Positions 28,401 through 36,626 of a stretch of DNA of 64,000 nucleotides are shown here, piece after piece. Each line of letters starts with the position of its first letter. Within the stretch, counting starts at the first letter, position 1. This DNA comes from Crambe crambe (Eukaryota; Porifera; Demospongiae; Poecilosclerida; Crambeidae), in the NCBI GenBank assembly GCA_963924555.1, contig OZ004591.1:4030001-4094000 (forward strand). The letters run 5' to 3'. A model generated the notes under the pieces. The model saw only the letters and a list, made by a program, of their open reading frames with translations. It did no database searches and was not told the DNA's origin. The translations under genes were made by a program, and so were the position numbers.

Positions 28401-31400
28401 CACCAAATAGAGGCCTATTGGTGCTCATTTCGTGTCTAGTAAAAAACTCTTTTTAAATTAGTGAATTATAGTGCATTGAAAGTAGCTAGAGCACAATATT
28501 ACAAGATATATTCCACCTAGTAGCTAGGTGGAATATATAAGTACATTTAGTCCCATAGACCAGTAGTACTTTAACTGGCATAAAGTAGTGAAAAAAAATC
28601 ATGAGATTATACTATAGCTATAATAAAATAAGATGTTTTGAAAGTTTCTTCACTTATGATAGTACTCATGGCGTAAAAGTCCACAAAGAAGACTGTGCAA
28701 AGTTGCTTGGATACTGTTCACCATTAAGAAAAGGTCTCAGATAGTACTTGTGCATTGTCATCCTGTGGGCATGGCTCCTGCGAAGCACCAACATTAGCAC
28801 AGCACATACCGAGACAAATTGTCGTAGGGACAGCCACCTTGCCTGTGCTGGTGTTGTGAGTCAGCCAATCAGGTGGAACATATAATAGTTATAGTACAGT
28901 TGCCTTGGAGATTATGGCTGTGAACGATCCTTGTCCTTGGTCTGTGCCCTCGGACTCGGACCTTTCACAGCCATAATTTCCTCATCACCGTATTACATAG
29001 AGAATAGCTATCTTTTTCTTGCACGCTTGATTTAGGCCATAACACAGATTGGCCATGGATTAGGCCTAGTTCACTATGTAGATGTACACACATGCAAGGC
29101 AGAGCACATTGCATACTTGCAGCTGGCAAGCTAGCTCAGAGTCTGAGTAGTAAGAAATAAATCGTTCATTCTGATTTATTTTGACAGTATCTACTCTGGT
29201 ATTAACCAAGATAACACCCTGGCCCACTGCACAGCTTTGAAAGAAACATTGACAGAGATACTAATGGAGGTATTAGCATTCAGGAGCTTTGCGTTGAAGA
29301 GCTAGGCCTGGACTCAGGAGTGCAAAGATTGTTGTATTCAGGCCCCTTTGATGCTCCTTCAGGTGCATAGCTACATAGCCACAATCATGCTGTGTTAGAG
29401 GATTACGCAGGCCACCCCCACCTAAAATAATAAATAGTCAGTGGTCAACTCGACACTGTGCACCATAGACAGTCTGCTGTGAGCTAGGTATGTTGTATTC
29501 CGAACAAAAATGTACCTAATGGGGTGACCTGGACCATATAAGATGAAGGACCACTTGAAAGCAATCGAAATAACAATATTGGCCTAGATGACCAATAGGC
29601 AATCTCCTTCACATAGAACATCATGAGGGGTAGGTTATGGAGCATGAGGGGAAAATTAAAAGCTGTAACCAGCATTTACTCTGTATACTCTAATCTGATT
29701 GGTCAATAGGTGTGCAATATGAGCCCATAATTATTATTGTTCAGAGAGGAGGGCCAATAACACATTTGTTGTCTAGCTATTAGGATTCCCCCCCCCCCCC
29801 CCCCCCCCCCCTGGTTGCACTGAACAGCTAGCTGAATAAGAAGTGGTTCATCTCTTGTACACAGCTAATGCTTAGATAAGATGTTACTTTCTATTTAATA
29901 GCTGTAAATTAGTCTCTGCTGTATACTCACCTTTGGTTTGTAGATGACTTCATTGATTTTCTTCACAATCCACACAAACATTCGACCATATATCCCCTTG
30001 ACGAAAGCATCACACACATCCCTGGCCTGGGAAGCACTGAGAGGACTGATGATAGTCCCTCCTTTTGACAGTGTGGACTTAGTACACATAGATTTCTCCA
30101 GTCCTTCTGCAGACACTCCAAGAAAGAATGAAGCATCTTTACAAACATCTCGGTTCTTGATGAAGGATGCAGGGAGGTTTCTTTTTGCCAGCTCTGCAAG
30201 GGAAGTAGTGTTAAGATTAAGCATAGTGGTCATGAATGTAGAAGAATCCCTTGTGAGGACTTCTTCTCGCATGGCCAGACCCTTTACCAACCGCAGCATG
30301 GATGTATTACATCATCTGCACGCAGTAGGAAGGGTCTGGTGGCAGTGCGTATAGGTTCTTGTTGCATTCCCCAGGAATGTGAATGTTAATACTTTGCATG
30401 TATTGCTTATGAAAGTGTGTCTGTTTAATAATACGCACACCAATAACAGTAAACACATGGGCAATTCTAGCTGGGCTACTGGAACTTGGGAAGAATGGGC
30501 AGTGCACTCTGCAAATTGTTAGCCAGTGTTTGCAGGCAGTCTACAAGATCTGCAAGCATGCAACTTGGTGCAGTCCACTTCAGGAAACCTGGATATCAGA
30601 GCAGTAAGACATTCCAGTGCACCTGCCATGCCTTCTCTTCTTCTCATTGGTACTGGCCACAGACTTTTCAGCTAAGCAGCCAAATGCAACATCCGAATAG
30701 CTAATGATAGCACACAGTTTACTGTTATGGTTTTGTGGTGTGAACGTGGGTGTAAATTGCATTCCACTGCAATGAGAGCCTGTACGCACTGCCACCAGAC
30801 CCTTCCTTCCACATGCAGATGATGTTAGCTACTCCACAGTGGAGGATTATTCCTCATGAGTATAGAACTATCTGAAACAGCCCACACATTCTTTAGTTAA
30901 TGGGACCACTTAGCTAATATGCGGAGGATTATTCCTCATGAGTATAGTGAGACAGCCCACACATTCTTTAGTGAGATGGTGGGAACTTAAAGCTTTAGCT
31001 GATAGCGTCAACTCAGATGACTTGTATATGCTTCCATGTAGTCACAGTTGAGGTTTATCCAGTGATTTAGAGAGAGATGTAGTATGCATGGTTAGTTGAG
31101 CTAGTAGCGAAAAATTAGTTGTACAAACGGATTTCTATAAAATGTGAGATGAAAGCCCCAGACATTCTTGGGACAGTAGGGACCTATGAGCACATGCAAA
31201 ATTGCATGGCAGCAAAGTACCTAGGGCTCAACATAATATGTTCTTAGAACTCAATTGATCTAGAGAGACAGAGAAGGTACAGTTGTAGAGAGCAACAAAC
31301 AATAAGATACCAAGGTGCCAGAGACTGCACAGGGAAGCCCTGCTGAAGTAGCAGGAAGAGGAGCAAAAGAGCATGACTTGTACATTGCAGAAATAATGAG

Positions 31401-33259
31401 CAATATTGATTAGTGGGTGCAGGCTAGATGATATTATTAGGACTCTTCTCTAGTGTGGAACTTTGTAAAACAGTGAGTTTAGATATACCTCCGAAGTCTA
31501 TGTTGCCCAAATGCATGACAGTGGCCACTATTTTCCAAATCTCATTCATGTCGTCATCAGAAAAGTTCAAGATTTTCATGGCTCCTTTCATGCCAGCAAA
31601 CAACTCAGCATCCCCCACAGGCTTCCCATCACTGTTATAGGTGAGGTCATAGGTCACACAATCACCCTATATGGAGATTTCATGGCCTGAAAATTGCAAT
31701 AATGTAATAATGTTTCGACACTCTTAGAGCTTTGCTCTTCCCATTTTAGAATTGTTCTAGAGCCAAAAGTTATTTAAAGGTCTTATTTTGGAGATGATTT
31801 TTCCCACACAATAATCATGTGTTGTGCATTCATAGACCAGTCTGACCTATAGTATATGGTATGTGCCAGCACTGACACACCCATCACACTCACATCAGTG
31901 GGGGATTTACCACACCCATCATCTTATAGTTGCAGCTTATAGTTGCAGTGCATATATAGTCTCACTTGTGTAAGGTAGGAGTAGTGATATGGATCTCTCT
32001 TCAAGCGCAACTTCTCCAACTCTGCATTGGTCATTCCAGCAAGGAGCTGATAGAAAATATGGAAATTCTTCTCTTTGTCAAGCTATAAAAGTAATGCATA
32101 AACTCAAATTAAAGAACTATAGGCTAACATGCTTTTAGTCTAGGTTTTGTCTAAGTGGTTTATTGCTTTGTTTTGAGAATGCCCAGAATTGACCATGAAA
32201 ACAAACTGCTACCGGTTATTTTATGATGAAAAGTGCAGGGTGTACAGTTTCTTCTCTTATTATCCCTTTCACCTGGCACACAAGTCTCGATTTCTCCAAT
32301 AAGTATTGATCGATGTTGGCTCCTTCTATGACTCCATTAGTAGTGAAGTGGATATTAATATACTTTCCAAAACGGCTTGAGTTGTTGTTCCTCTTGGTCT
32401 TTGCATTGCCAAAAGCTGTGAAGATAAATACAGTGCAAGTATTCCACTACGGTTAGCCCTAGTCCTAGATCAATTAGAATATAGCTAATAATGTGATATA
32501 AAGTGCAGACAGCAATTTTGTTGTTAAATTATTTCCCCCATCAATATTTTCCCTATGAATACACTCCCTCATGAAAGTTTCCCTGTGAGAAAAATTTCCC
32601 CCAAATATTTTCCCCTGGACCAACCTTCCATAATTGGATTAGCCTCCAAGATTTGCTGTTCGATCCATGAGTGCTGTCCACTGACAGCTGCAAGGAACTG
32701 AAGAATGAGTTTGGTGGATTCTGTCTTTCCTGCCCCACTCTCTCCACTTATGATCACACACTGATTTTTCTGTCCTCTCTTCATGAAGTAGTAAGCATTG
32801 TCAGCTGTGGCAAAAATGTGGGGAGGTTCTTCTCCAATCTTCTTGTCTTTGTAGCGATTGATGTGAGCTTGATCGTAGATGGGGAGGAGTTGGTAAGGAT
32901 TGATGGCCACCAAAATGGAACCAGTCAGGGTCTACATAGGAGAGGAGCAAAACTTGAGAGTGATCATCATGTTAATAGGACAGGCAACACTACATTCTGG
33001 TACTGTAGAACTGCATGGCTCTTACACTCTTACATAGATCATCTTGTTCCTGTATCGATGAAGTAAATTGTTGAGGATTCCTTCCTCGTGTAAGTCACTC
33101 AGCTGAACCTATAAGAAAAGAGAAGAGAAGAAGGACAAGACTCCAAAAGTTAAAGGAGTTGTGATTTATAGTATGCACCATGTCCTCCACAGATGAAGTC
33201 AGTCCTGTAGCACCAATAGACTCCCCTCCCTGTGTGTGATCCAACCTTATTCGATCTCC
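1346..33259 (-). CDS. MYO7: class VII unconventional myosin (MYO7-like), 26 exons recognised, 5' end missing
   Basis: This is an actin-based motor; class VII myosins carry cargo or membrane adaptors in microvilli, filopodia and stereocilia. Exons, in gene order (high to low): 33259–33179, 33108–33034, 32931–32625, 32415–32273, 32082–31966, 31666–31489, 30193–29931, 27930–27762, 27629–27514, 26976–26734, 20173–19974, 19330–19144, 10125–9946, 9333–9165, 8798–8485, 7113–6920, 6091–5845, 5455–5282, 5023–4796, 4475–4305, 4026–3917, 3504–3324, 3147–3024, 2834–2647, 1710–1540, 1456–1346. All introns are GT–AG, and the phases join into 4641 bases: 1546 residues plus stop. Domain order (motor, IQ, charged segment, MyTH4, FERM, SH3, MyTH4 start) matches MYO7 rather than MYO10 or MYO15. 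Vertebrate MYO7A has about 2200 residues; here the first ~50–60 residues and the second MyTH4–FERM are not seen. The exon boundaries are my own reading, not transcript-supported. Confidence 0.95.
2647..2834 (-). other. MYO7: MYO7 exon: SH3 domain
   Basis: This single exon encodes an SH3 fold with the ALxDY motif split onto the previous exon ([10 protein letters not shown]). It contains [11 protein letters not shown], the conserved Trp in MKSGWNSGL, and [12 protein letters not shown]. It sits between the FERM domain and the second MyTH4, as in MYO7A. Confidence 0.93.
3150..3306 (+). repeat. dispersed 17-bp near-palindrome in a myosin intron
   Basis: The motif CATGTGACTATCACATG or a variant occurs four times in about 150 bases (near 3164, 3189, 3221 and 3292). 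The ends CATGTGA/TCACATG are inverted. It may be a decayed tandem array. Confidence 0.7.
3781..3899 (+). repeat. about 32-bp minisatellite, nearly 4 units
   Basis: Units contain GTGTGGCCAGCAAACAGCC followed by TGAACAAGGGTGG. The array lies inside the myosin FERM intron directly before (plus-strand sense) the exon 3917–4026, about 20 bases from its donor. Confidence 0.9.
4100..4245 (+). repeat. about 35-bp minisatellite, 4 units
   Basis: Units contain GTGGAACCTTCAAGACTC followed by TATAGTGAG. It is intronic, between myosin exons 4026–3917 and 4475–4305. Confidence 0.85.
5632..5684 (-). pseudogene. 3' part of tRNA-Thr(TGT)-like sequence
   Basis: Read on the minus strand this gives an anticodon arm (CTGGT, loop CTTGTAA with anticodon TGT, ACCAG), a variable loop, a T arm (GAGAG TTCAAAT CTCTC) and an acceptor 3' strand CAGTGGC, followed by a T run that could end pol III transcription. 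The matching acceptor 5' strand and a normal D arm are not found upstream, so this is a truncated tRNA copy or a tRNA-derived repeat end. It sits in a myosin intron. Confidence 0.6.
6291..6757. mobile_element. 467-bp MITE with 5-bp TSD (GATGG)
   Basis: The ends are CAGGCCCGTAGCC and GGCTATACCCATG, flanked on both sides by GATGG (6286–6290 and 6758–6762). A second copy at 41674–42186 has the same ends in the opposite orientation with a different 5-bp duplication, which fixes the borders. No coding capacity. A 5-bp duplication occurs in some hAT groups. Confidence 0.9.
7362..8462. mobile_element. long inverted-repeat (foldback) element, arms of about 450 bp
   Basis: The left arm (7362 to about 7815) is repeated in reverse complement from about 7999 to 8462, separated by about 180 bp. 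The outermost paired bases are GAGTAAGTGATC and GATCACTTACTC, each flanked by TA, so a Tc1/mariner-type TA duplication is possible. It lies in a myosin intron and would form a long hairpin in the pre-mRNA. The 90-residue open frame inside one arm has no recognisable product. Confidence 0.9.
9165..10125 (-). other. MYO7: MYO7 exon block: neck with two IQ motifs and charged segment
   Basis: Exon 10125–9946 follows the converter directly and holds two IQ-like motifs, [16 protein letters not shown] and [16 protein letters not shown], the binding sites for calmodulin-type light chains. Exon 9333–9165 continues with a segment rich in Glu, Lys and Arg (repeated EREKIE/KREKIE), like the single-alpha-helix or coiled region after the IQ motifs of MYO7A. 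Vertebrate MYO7A has five IQ motifs; I see no further IQ exon in the 612-base intron between these two exons. Confidence 0.85.
10200..11035. other. intronic gap without recognised feature
   Basis: This AT-rich first part of the 9-kb myosin intron contains short AGCTAGCT runs. I see no exon, RNA gene or complete transposon. Confidence 0.6.
11036..11410 (+). mobile_element. short nonautonomous element with terminal AGAGAGTG hairpin
   Basis: It begins with a hairpin-like end and GTAGGGATGACGCGGACGG. The same sequence recurs in reverse complement at about 26260–26672, and its first ~220 bases recur at 55661–55880. No coding potential. Confidence 0.75.
12105..12245. repeat. small inverted repeat with AACAATCCCTAC arms
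   Basis: The arms read CAAATAGGATCAATCTTTG and its reverse complement, with about 50 bp between them. The same palindrome forms the core of the element at 20266–20576. Confidence 0.85.
12244..12684. mobile_element. 441-bp near-perfect palindrome
   Basis: The arms are about 215 bp each with almost no spacer, centred near 12464. They start ACAAGTGAATGC and end GCATTCACTTGT. A second copy of nearly the same palindrome is at 14709–15145. Confidence 0.92.
13118..14740. mobile_element. inverted repeat, about 570-bp arms around a tandem pair
   Basis: The left arm (about 13118–13688) and right arm (about 14160–14740) are reverse complements, both including the segment GGCTCCGCCCATAAGCC. The centre is two direct copies of a 231-bp element (13689–13919 and 13920–14150). 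The open frames of 78–142 codons here are shared by all copies and are not genes. Confidence 0.9.
13689..14150 (+). repeat. head-to-tail pair of a 231-bp hairpin-ended element
   Basis: Both copies start TCAGAGAGTGCGGTAGCACT and end in the same T-rich tail, directly joined. Related copies appear inverted at about 16640–16892 and at 39355–39610. Confidence 0.92.
14709..15145. mobile_element. 437-bp near-perfect palindrome
   Basis: This is the second copy of the palindrome at 12244–12684, with a slightly different loop (centre near 14927) and GAGCGT/ACGCTC ends. Confidence 0.9.
15155..15647. mobile_element. 493-bp near-perfect palindrome
   Basis: The arms start ACAAGTGAGCGCAAAAAAT; the centre is near 15401. 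The ends are shared with the palindromes at 22582–22839 and 25929–26188, but the internal sequence differs. Confidence 0.9.
16997..17019 (+). repeat. poly(G) tract, 23 G
   Basis: This run of 23 G directly follows the right end of the foldback complex and a short TAA repeat. Confidence 0.97.
17397..17429 (+). repeat. (ATG)n microsatellite
   Basis: About ten perfect ATG/GAT units in a myosin intron. Confidence 0.95.
17430..19140. other. rest of 9-kb myosin intron, mostly unassigned
   Basis: It holds two AGAGAGTG-type hairpin ends (18138–18165 and 18955–18985) and a 70-bp imperfect palindrome at about 18830–18903. A possible plus-strand terminal exon at 18246–18350 is discussed in the findings. 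No firm gene. Confidence 0.6.
20266..20576. mobile_element. 311-bp foldback element, TAAGGGAAAAA ends
   Basis: The arms are near-perfect reverse complements starting TAAGGGAAAAAGCATTTC, around a loop of about 50 bp. The outer parts match 12016–12101 and 16893–16983, which shows that the big complex is built from a split copy of this element. Confidence 0.92.
21121..21835 (+). repeat. tandem partial duplication of a 440-bp GTTGAATA-containing repeat
   Basis: The unit starts ATTTATTCTTACAGACCACG. One copy begins at about 21126 and a second at about 21570. A third, interrupted by two insertions, is at 36567–39345. ATTTATTCTTACAG is inverted at about 21467, so these may be terminal repeats. The tail (about 21480–21560) is a hairpin-forming sequence. 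Confidence 0.85.
22582..22839. mobile_element. 258-bp palindromic MITE
   Basis: The ends are ACAAGTGAGCGC and GCGCTCACTTGT; the arms include CTCGTATGAAAACAATCC, with about 45 bp of loop. Copies occur at 25929–26188 and, truncated, at 55904–56074. Confidence 0.92.
24094..24276 (-). pseudogene. Ulp1-like (C48) protease fragment
   Basis: The minus-strand frame reads [20 protein letters not shown] and then [11 protein letters not shown]. This resembles the N-terminal part of Ulp1/C48-type cysteine protease domains in transposon-linked metazoan proteins (a W-D-IN-AQ-LL-QFP-GFQ/LQ-PLL pattern). The catalytic His-Asp-Cys part is not seen. Probably a relic carried in the composite element. Confidence 0.45.
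24538..25056 (+). repeat. minisatellite of hairpin-forming GAGTCATT/AATGACTC units
   Basis: About ten units of 42–57 bp. Each contains AGTCATTTCATCC and then GGCATGAATGACTCCC, so each unit carries its own inverted GGGAGTCATT/AATGACTCCC pair. Some units are joined by AAAAATCTATAGCCATGGAA. Related GGGGAGTCATT motifs recur at 25418–25482 next to a poly(G) tract. Confidence 0.92.
25117..25226 (-). pseudogene. PHD-type zinc-finger exon (isolated)
   Basis: An acceptor CTGTCAG ends at 25227 and a donor GTAAGC starts at 25116. In one frame the exon reads [17 protein letters not shown] and then LNWFHQNC, a PHD finger pattern (C-C, C-C, H-C, with Trp before His). It lies upstream, in the minus sense, of the Ulp1-like fragment across the minisatellite. 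Such proteins often link a protease and a PHD finger, but here the order looks rearranged. It could be part of a decayed element. Confidence 0.5.
25450..25476 (+). repeat. poly(G) tract, 27 G
   Basis: This run of 27 G lies inside GGGGAGTCATT-related repeat DNA. Confidence 0.97.
25929..26188. mobile_element. 260-bp palindromic MITE
   Basis: Same family as 22582–22839. It forms the right end of the second composite foldback. Confidence 0.9.
26260..26672 (-). mobile_element. reverse copy of the 11036–11410 element
   Basis: It reads as the reverse complement of the 11-kb element, including the region around AACCACTCAAGCTACAGCTA, and ends in the hairpin AGAGAGTGCTACCGCACTCT. It lies about 60 bases from the donor of myosin exon 26976–26734. 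Confidence 0.8.
27635..27722 (+). repeat. (TG)n microsatellite
   Basis: TG/GT-rich repeat with CG interruptions in the short intron between myosin exons 27930–27762 and 27629–27514. It causes the artificial His/Thr-rich open frame there. Confidence 0.95.
27990..29780. other. 2-kb myosin intron without recognised feature
   Basis: Only a 27-bp perfect palindrome (about 28511–28537) and an imperfect palindrome around 28910–28985 stand out. No exon or known repeat was recognised. Confidence 0.6.
29788..29811 (+). repeat. poly(C) tract, 24 C
   Basis: Uninterrupted run of C, about 120 bases from the end of myosin exon 30193–29931. Confidence 0.97.
30310..30824. mobile_element. 515-bp MITE with TTA duplication (PIF/Harbinger-like)
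   Basis: Inverted ends CATCATCTGC and GCAGATGATG, with a further paired block AAGGGTCTGGTGGCAGTGCG inside. The direct flanks are TTA on both sides (30307–30309 and 30825–30827), the typical 3-bp duplication of the PIF/Harbinger group. No transposase. Confidence 0.85.
30840..30980 (+). repeat. tandem duplication, about 70-bp unit
   Basis: GGAGGATTATTCCTCATGAG and the following ACAGCCCACACATTCTTTAG appear twice in a row. Confidence 0.9.
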
Positions 33260-33321
33260 CTGTAATGATCAGTTTAATCTGTCTTGCCCTCAAAAATAAA
33301 CTGCTATATATATACACTCAT

Positions 33322-33906
33322 CTGTTGCACATACTTCTGAGACACATTTTATTGCCTCATGGATGGAATCTCATCCCACTTCCTACACAGTTCCCAAGCA
33401 AAACTCCAGGAGAACCCTCTACCAAAACTAATGCCAAAATTACTAGCTATGGTGTCTAACCGACTTAGAGATATCTTCATGATGAGAAAAAGCTGGAGAA
33501 GATGCTGAACAGCCAACAGGCATAGCATCTATAAATATAAGACTGCATTTGATCCGTGTAGTTTTACCATTCATCACTTACGATAGCTTTTCACCAATGA
33601 ATCAGCTAATTGTTCAAAGTAAGGTTCAGACTCCAAAATGCTAATAAACTTGGTAAAGATTGTTGGCACTGTTCTGATCTTTGACTCAACAGCATTCAGT
33701 AATTCCACAGCCCTTTCAGTTGGAGTATGCATTTTGTATGTGGCATTTTCATAAGTCCCTTGAGGTATAATGTTCTGAGCATATAACTTGTTGGCCACAT
33801 TGACTAGATCGTTGCTAATCATGTCGTTTAGAGCTCCGCGCTGACTTATGAAGGAACTCACTGCCCTGTCTGGATCAGAAAAATCTCTTGACTGAGGCTT
33901 TGCCAT
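33322..33906 (-). pseudogene. NLR fragment: intact CARD-like exon plus broken NACHT piece
   Basis: Exon 33906–33582 (starting MAKPQSRDFSDPDRAVSSFI) is a close paralogue of the first large exon of the NLR at 57–60 kb, with the same length (325 bases) and the same GTAAGT donor. The next exon starts at 33528 like its paralogue but has lost about 190 bases and then 13 bases that encode the core of the P-loop (the Lys-Ser-Thr of GVGKST), shifting the frame. Similarity fades by about 33322. It lies only about 60 bases from the first recognised myosin exon, on the same strand, so it is either intronic to the myosin gene or just upstream of it. A functional receptor is unlikely. Confidence 0.85.
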
Positions 33907-34161
33907 AGCTAAATACTTTCAGGGAAGAAGCTGTAGACAATATAATCGAACTACGCATGATCGAATCGCCACCGACAATTTTTAATAATAAACTGGAAGT
34001 GACGTAATGGGCACAATTTTTATGGAAAAAAAGAAGCAGGTGTGTTGGTGTGCTGGTTACTCAGTGGTGGAGGAAGCAGATTTACATTGGTCAGGCAGGT
34101 GGAGACTATAACATTATAGTCACACAATATTTATAGCTATTCCATAAAAGTACAAAAATGA

Positions 34162-36081
34162 CTAAAAGTTACCAAAAATATGCTGGCGATGCTCACTGTT
34201 TCTCACAAATTCAGTGGCAGATTGAGTAAGGTCAATGTTATCCAATAATTCCTTATAAATATTCAGTAACATGAGGTGATTCAATCTTGCATGGTACTCC
34301 TTAAATAGGACTTCACCCGTTTCATAGTAGAGAAACTGCATTCGCTTGCATTTGTTGATGGGAGAACGAGAATCAGATGGACCACCCTGCACAGCTGTTG
34401 GTAAAATACCCTTTGAGATGCAGCAAGACCTTGAAAATAGTGAATAATCTCATGCAGGCTGGCACTTTGTTGCTCTTGGGGGAGCTGAATATCTGCAACT
34501 ATGTTATAAGACGAAGTCATCACCATAAAAATCAGTGACAGCTTTCAGATCAGTGGCATAATCTTTACCATTTGCTGCATTCAGCAATAGGTCTTCCAGG
34601 TTTTGGTATATAGCATACCCTGGCTGATTGAATCTCTGCTGTATCCCTGAAACTATTAAATCCAAAACTTCAAAGTAGAGCCTGCGATAATGTTCATCAA
34701 TATCTGAGCTGAAGTAACAAGTTCCTTCACCAACCTCAAAACGAGCTGGTGCTCTTCTCTTCCTAGGTAGTGAAGGTTCTTCAGTTCCAGTTTGTTCACA
34801 CAGCTTATGAACGTGCTGAAAGAAAAGCTTGAACATCTCATCCTTCCTCATTCCTTTTAATGGCTCAACAGTCATCCTATCAGATCTTGGGCTTCCGAAG
34901 CACACATCGATTTAATTTGCAAAGTTTTGCTTAAATTGTCTGTGATCTTCAAGATTCTTTCACAGAGATGGAGTCCAAACAGTGTGTTGAACTTCGACAT
35001 CTGCAATTTTGCTCCTATCAATCTTCCCTTTATGCTGGGATCCAAATTTTTGCTCTGTAGACATTTGTCCCACAACTGCTTCAAAGCATTGTAGTTTTCA
35101 AGAATACTAGAGATGGAGTCTCCTCGTACAGTCCACCTAGTTGGGCAGAATTTTCTTATACCAATACCAGGAGAAACATCATCACTCTCTTCAACTCGGA
35201 TTTGATCGAATGCAGCATTCTTTTTAGGTGAAAACTTAATAAGCTTGCTTACCTCAAAAGCTACATCCAAGGCATCATTACATATATCAGTCTGTTTCAG
35301 AGTACTTCCAATAGCAAGATTCAAACAGTGGCCATAACAGCAGCTCGTTTCTCCTCCATCTGAATCTGTGTTGACACACCACTTCTACTGCCTGACATAT
35401 TTGAAGCCCCATCAAAATACTGTCCTCGGCATGAAGAAATTCTAAGTCCCATACGAAGCAGTGTATCTCTGATGGCATGGACAAGGGTATCAGCATCAAT
35501 AGCATTAACCTGATATAGGCCAATGAAGTTTTCATGATTTTGAAGATCATTGCCAACCCATCTAATACAGATAGTGAATTGCTCCTTGTTGGCAGAATCT
35601 GTGCACTCATCAGCCATGATTGTATAATGGCCACTTTCTCGAATACTGCTACTCAATCCTTGAAGTATATAAAGTGCTAAGATCTTGAGGCATTCATCCT
35701 GAATATCATGACAGGTATATTTATTGGATTTTTTTTTCATCCACGTTTCAATGTCAGGTCTATCTTTGCCTCTCAACAGCAGCAGCTGATGAAAGTTGCT
35801 AGCAATCTCTTGATGACTTCGATTCTCTGCTTTCTGCTTCTTGACTTCCTTGCTCATAACCTCACCTATATCACTCACCTGTTGGGGGAGGGTGATAATA
35901 GCTTCTGTGGCTTCATGGTGGCAATCACTTGCTTGGTGCCTATTAAAAGCAGTGGTTGTTCTTTCCAGTATGAGAATCCTTTGGTAAGAAAGGCTGGCTC
36001 TCTCTTGGTGCTTGTCATGAATTTATTCTCATGAGCAGCTCTCATGCAAGTATAGCAAAAGGCCAGATCCTGTGAAGCATC
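34162..36081 (-). pseudogene. hAT-superfamily transposase, frameshifted
   Basis: The gene order on the minus strand is: a TTF-type zinc finger (FCYTCMRAA, then FSYWKE), a catalytic core region (YTIMADECTDSANKEQ, SCRGQYFDGASNMSG), a CPTRWTVR segment, and the hAT C-terminal dimerisation region (STNASECSFSTMKRVKS, LNHLMLLNIYKE). The reading frame changes at least five times (near 35880, 35340, 34890, 34520 and 34380), so it is dead. It is of the ZMYM6/ZNF862-like hAT type. The left end may be CAGTGGTGGAGGAAGC near 34063; the right end was not found. Confidence 0.9.
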
Positions 36082-36182
36082 CATAGTCTCGTGAACCAGA
36101 CCCTACGCGCGAAATGCGGAAGGGTCTGGTGAGTGTGCTATACCAGTTTTGTTGCAGAGGAATTTGATTACACGCCCACAAA

Positions 36183-36530
36183 CCTATGAATATCACTAGG
36201 GCAATGTACAACATTTGAGTAGCAGCAAGCGAGCGAGCAAGTATTCCTATAGGCTGTCTGATAGCTTTTCATTTGTGTTTTCAACTCCTTAGAAGATTTT
36301 GATATGAGTTTTATATGTAAGTGGCAAGCAGCTGCATACATGAAAAACTGTAATGCTTACCTCAAAGCACCTAGTGCTTACAAGCCGCTTAGATAAGCCT
36401 CCGAGCCTGCTGCTGTAGAAATGCTGAGCTGATAGTTCATTTGTGCTTTGCTGTTGAGTTATGTAAGTGGCAGGCAGCTGCCATGCATAGAAAGCTAAGT
36501 ACTTACCACAAAGTACTTAGATATGTCTAG
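36183..36530 (+). repeat. dispersed repeat also at 53.10–53.37 kb (inverted)
   Basis: It contains CTAGGGCAATGTACAACATT and GTGGCAAGCAGCTGCATACA. The reverse complement occurs at about 53100–53370, and shorter pieces at about 19470–19580 and 20940–21010. No coding potential. Confidence 0.8.
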
Positions 36531-36626
36531 TGCCTATGCCCGCTAGCTATTGACGTACGTACGTATAAATTTATTCTTACAGACCACGCCCACTAGTACA
36601 TTTTCCCCATAGACGAGCCGTTGAAT

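Larger units (their letters stand above)
19144..33259 (-). other. MYO7: MYO7 exon block: motor domain (12 exons)
   Basis: This block gives residues 1–693 of the recovered frame. Visible motor signatures: P-loop GESGAGKT at about residues 115–122 (exon 32931–32625), switch [10 protein letters not shown] at 164–172, switch II DIFGFE at 402–407 (exon 27930–27762), the relay-helix region with EQLCINF, and the SH1/converter region around [16 protein letters not shown] (exon 20173–19974). The nucleotide-binding residues are all present, so the motor should be active. The first recognised exon ends in VEDM, the usual start of the motor core; the preceding SH3-like subdomain exon was not found. Introns of 2.0 kb (27931–29930), 6.6 kb (20174–26733) and 9.0 kb (10126–19143) interrupt an otherwise compact exon set. 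Confidence 0.95.

Noticed and set aside
29944-30354. 136-codon plus-strand frame over 30 kb
   Set aside because: It is the exact antisense of the myosin exon 30193–29931 extended into a MITE.
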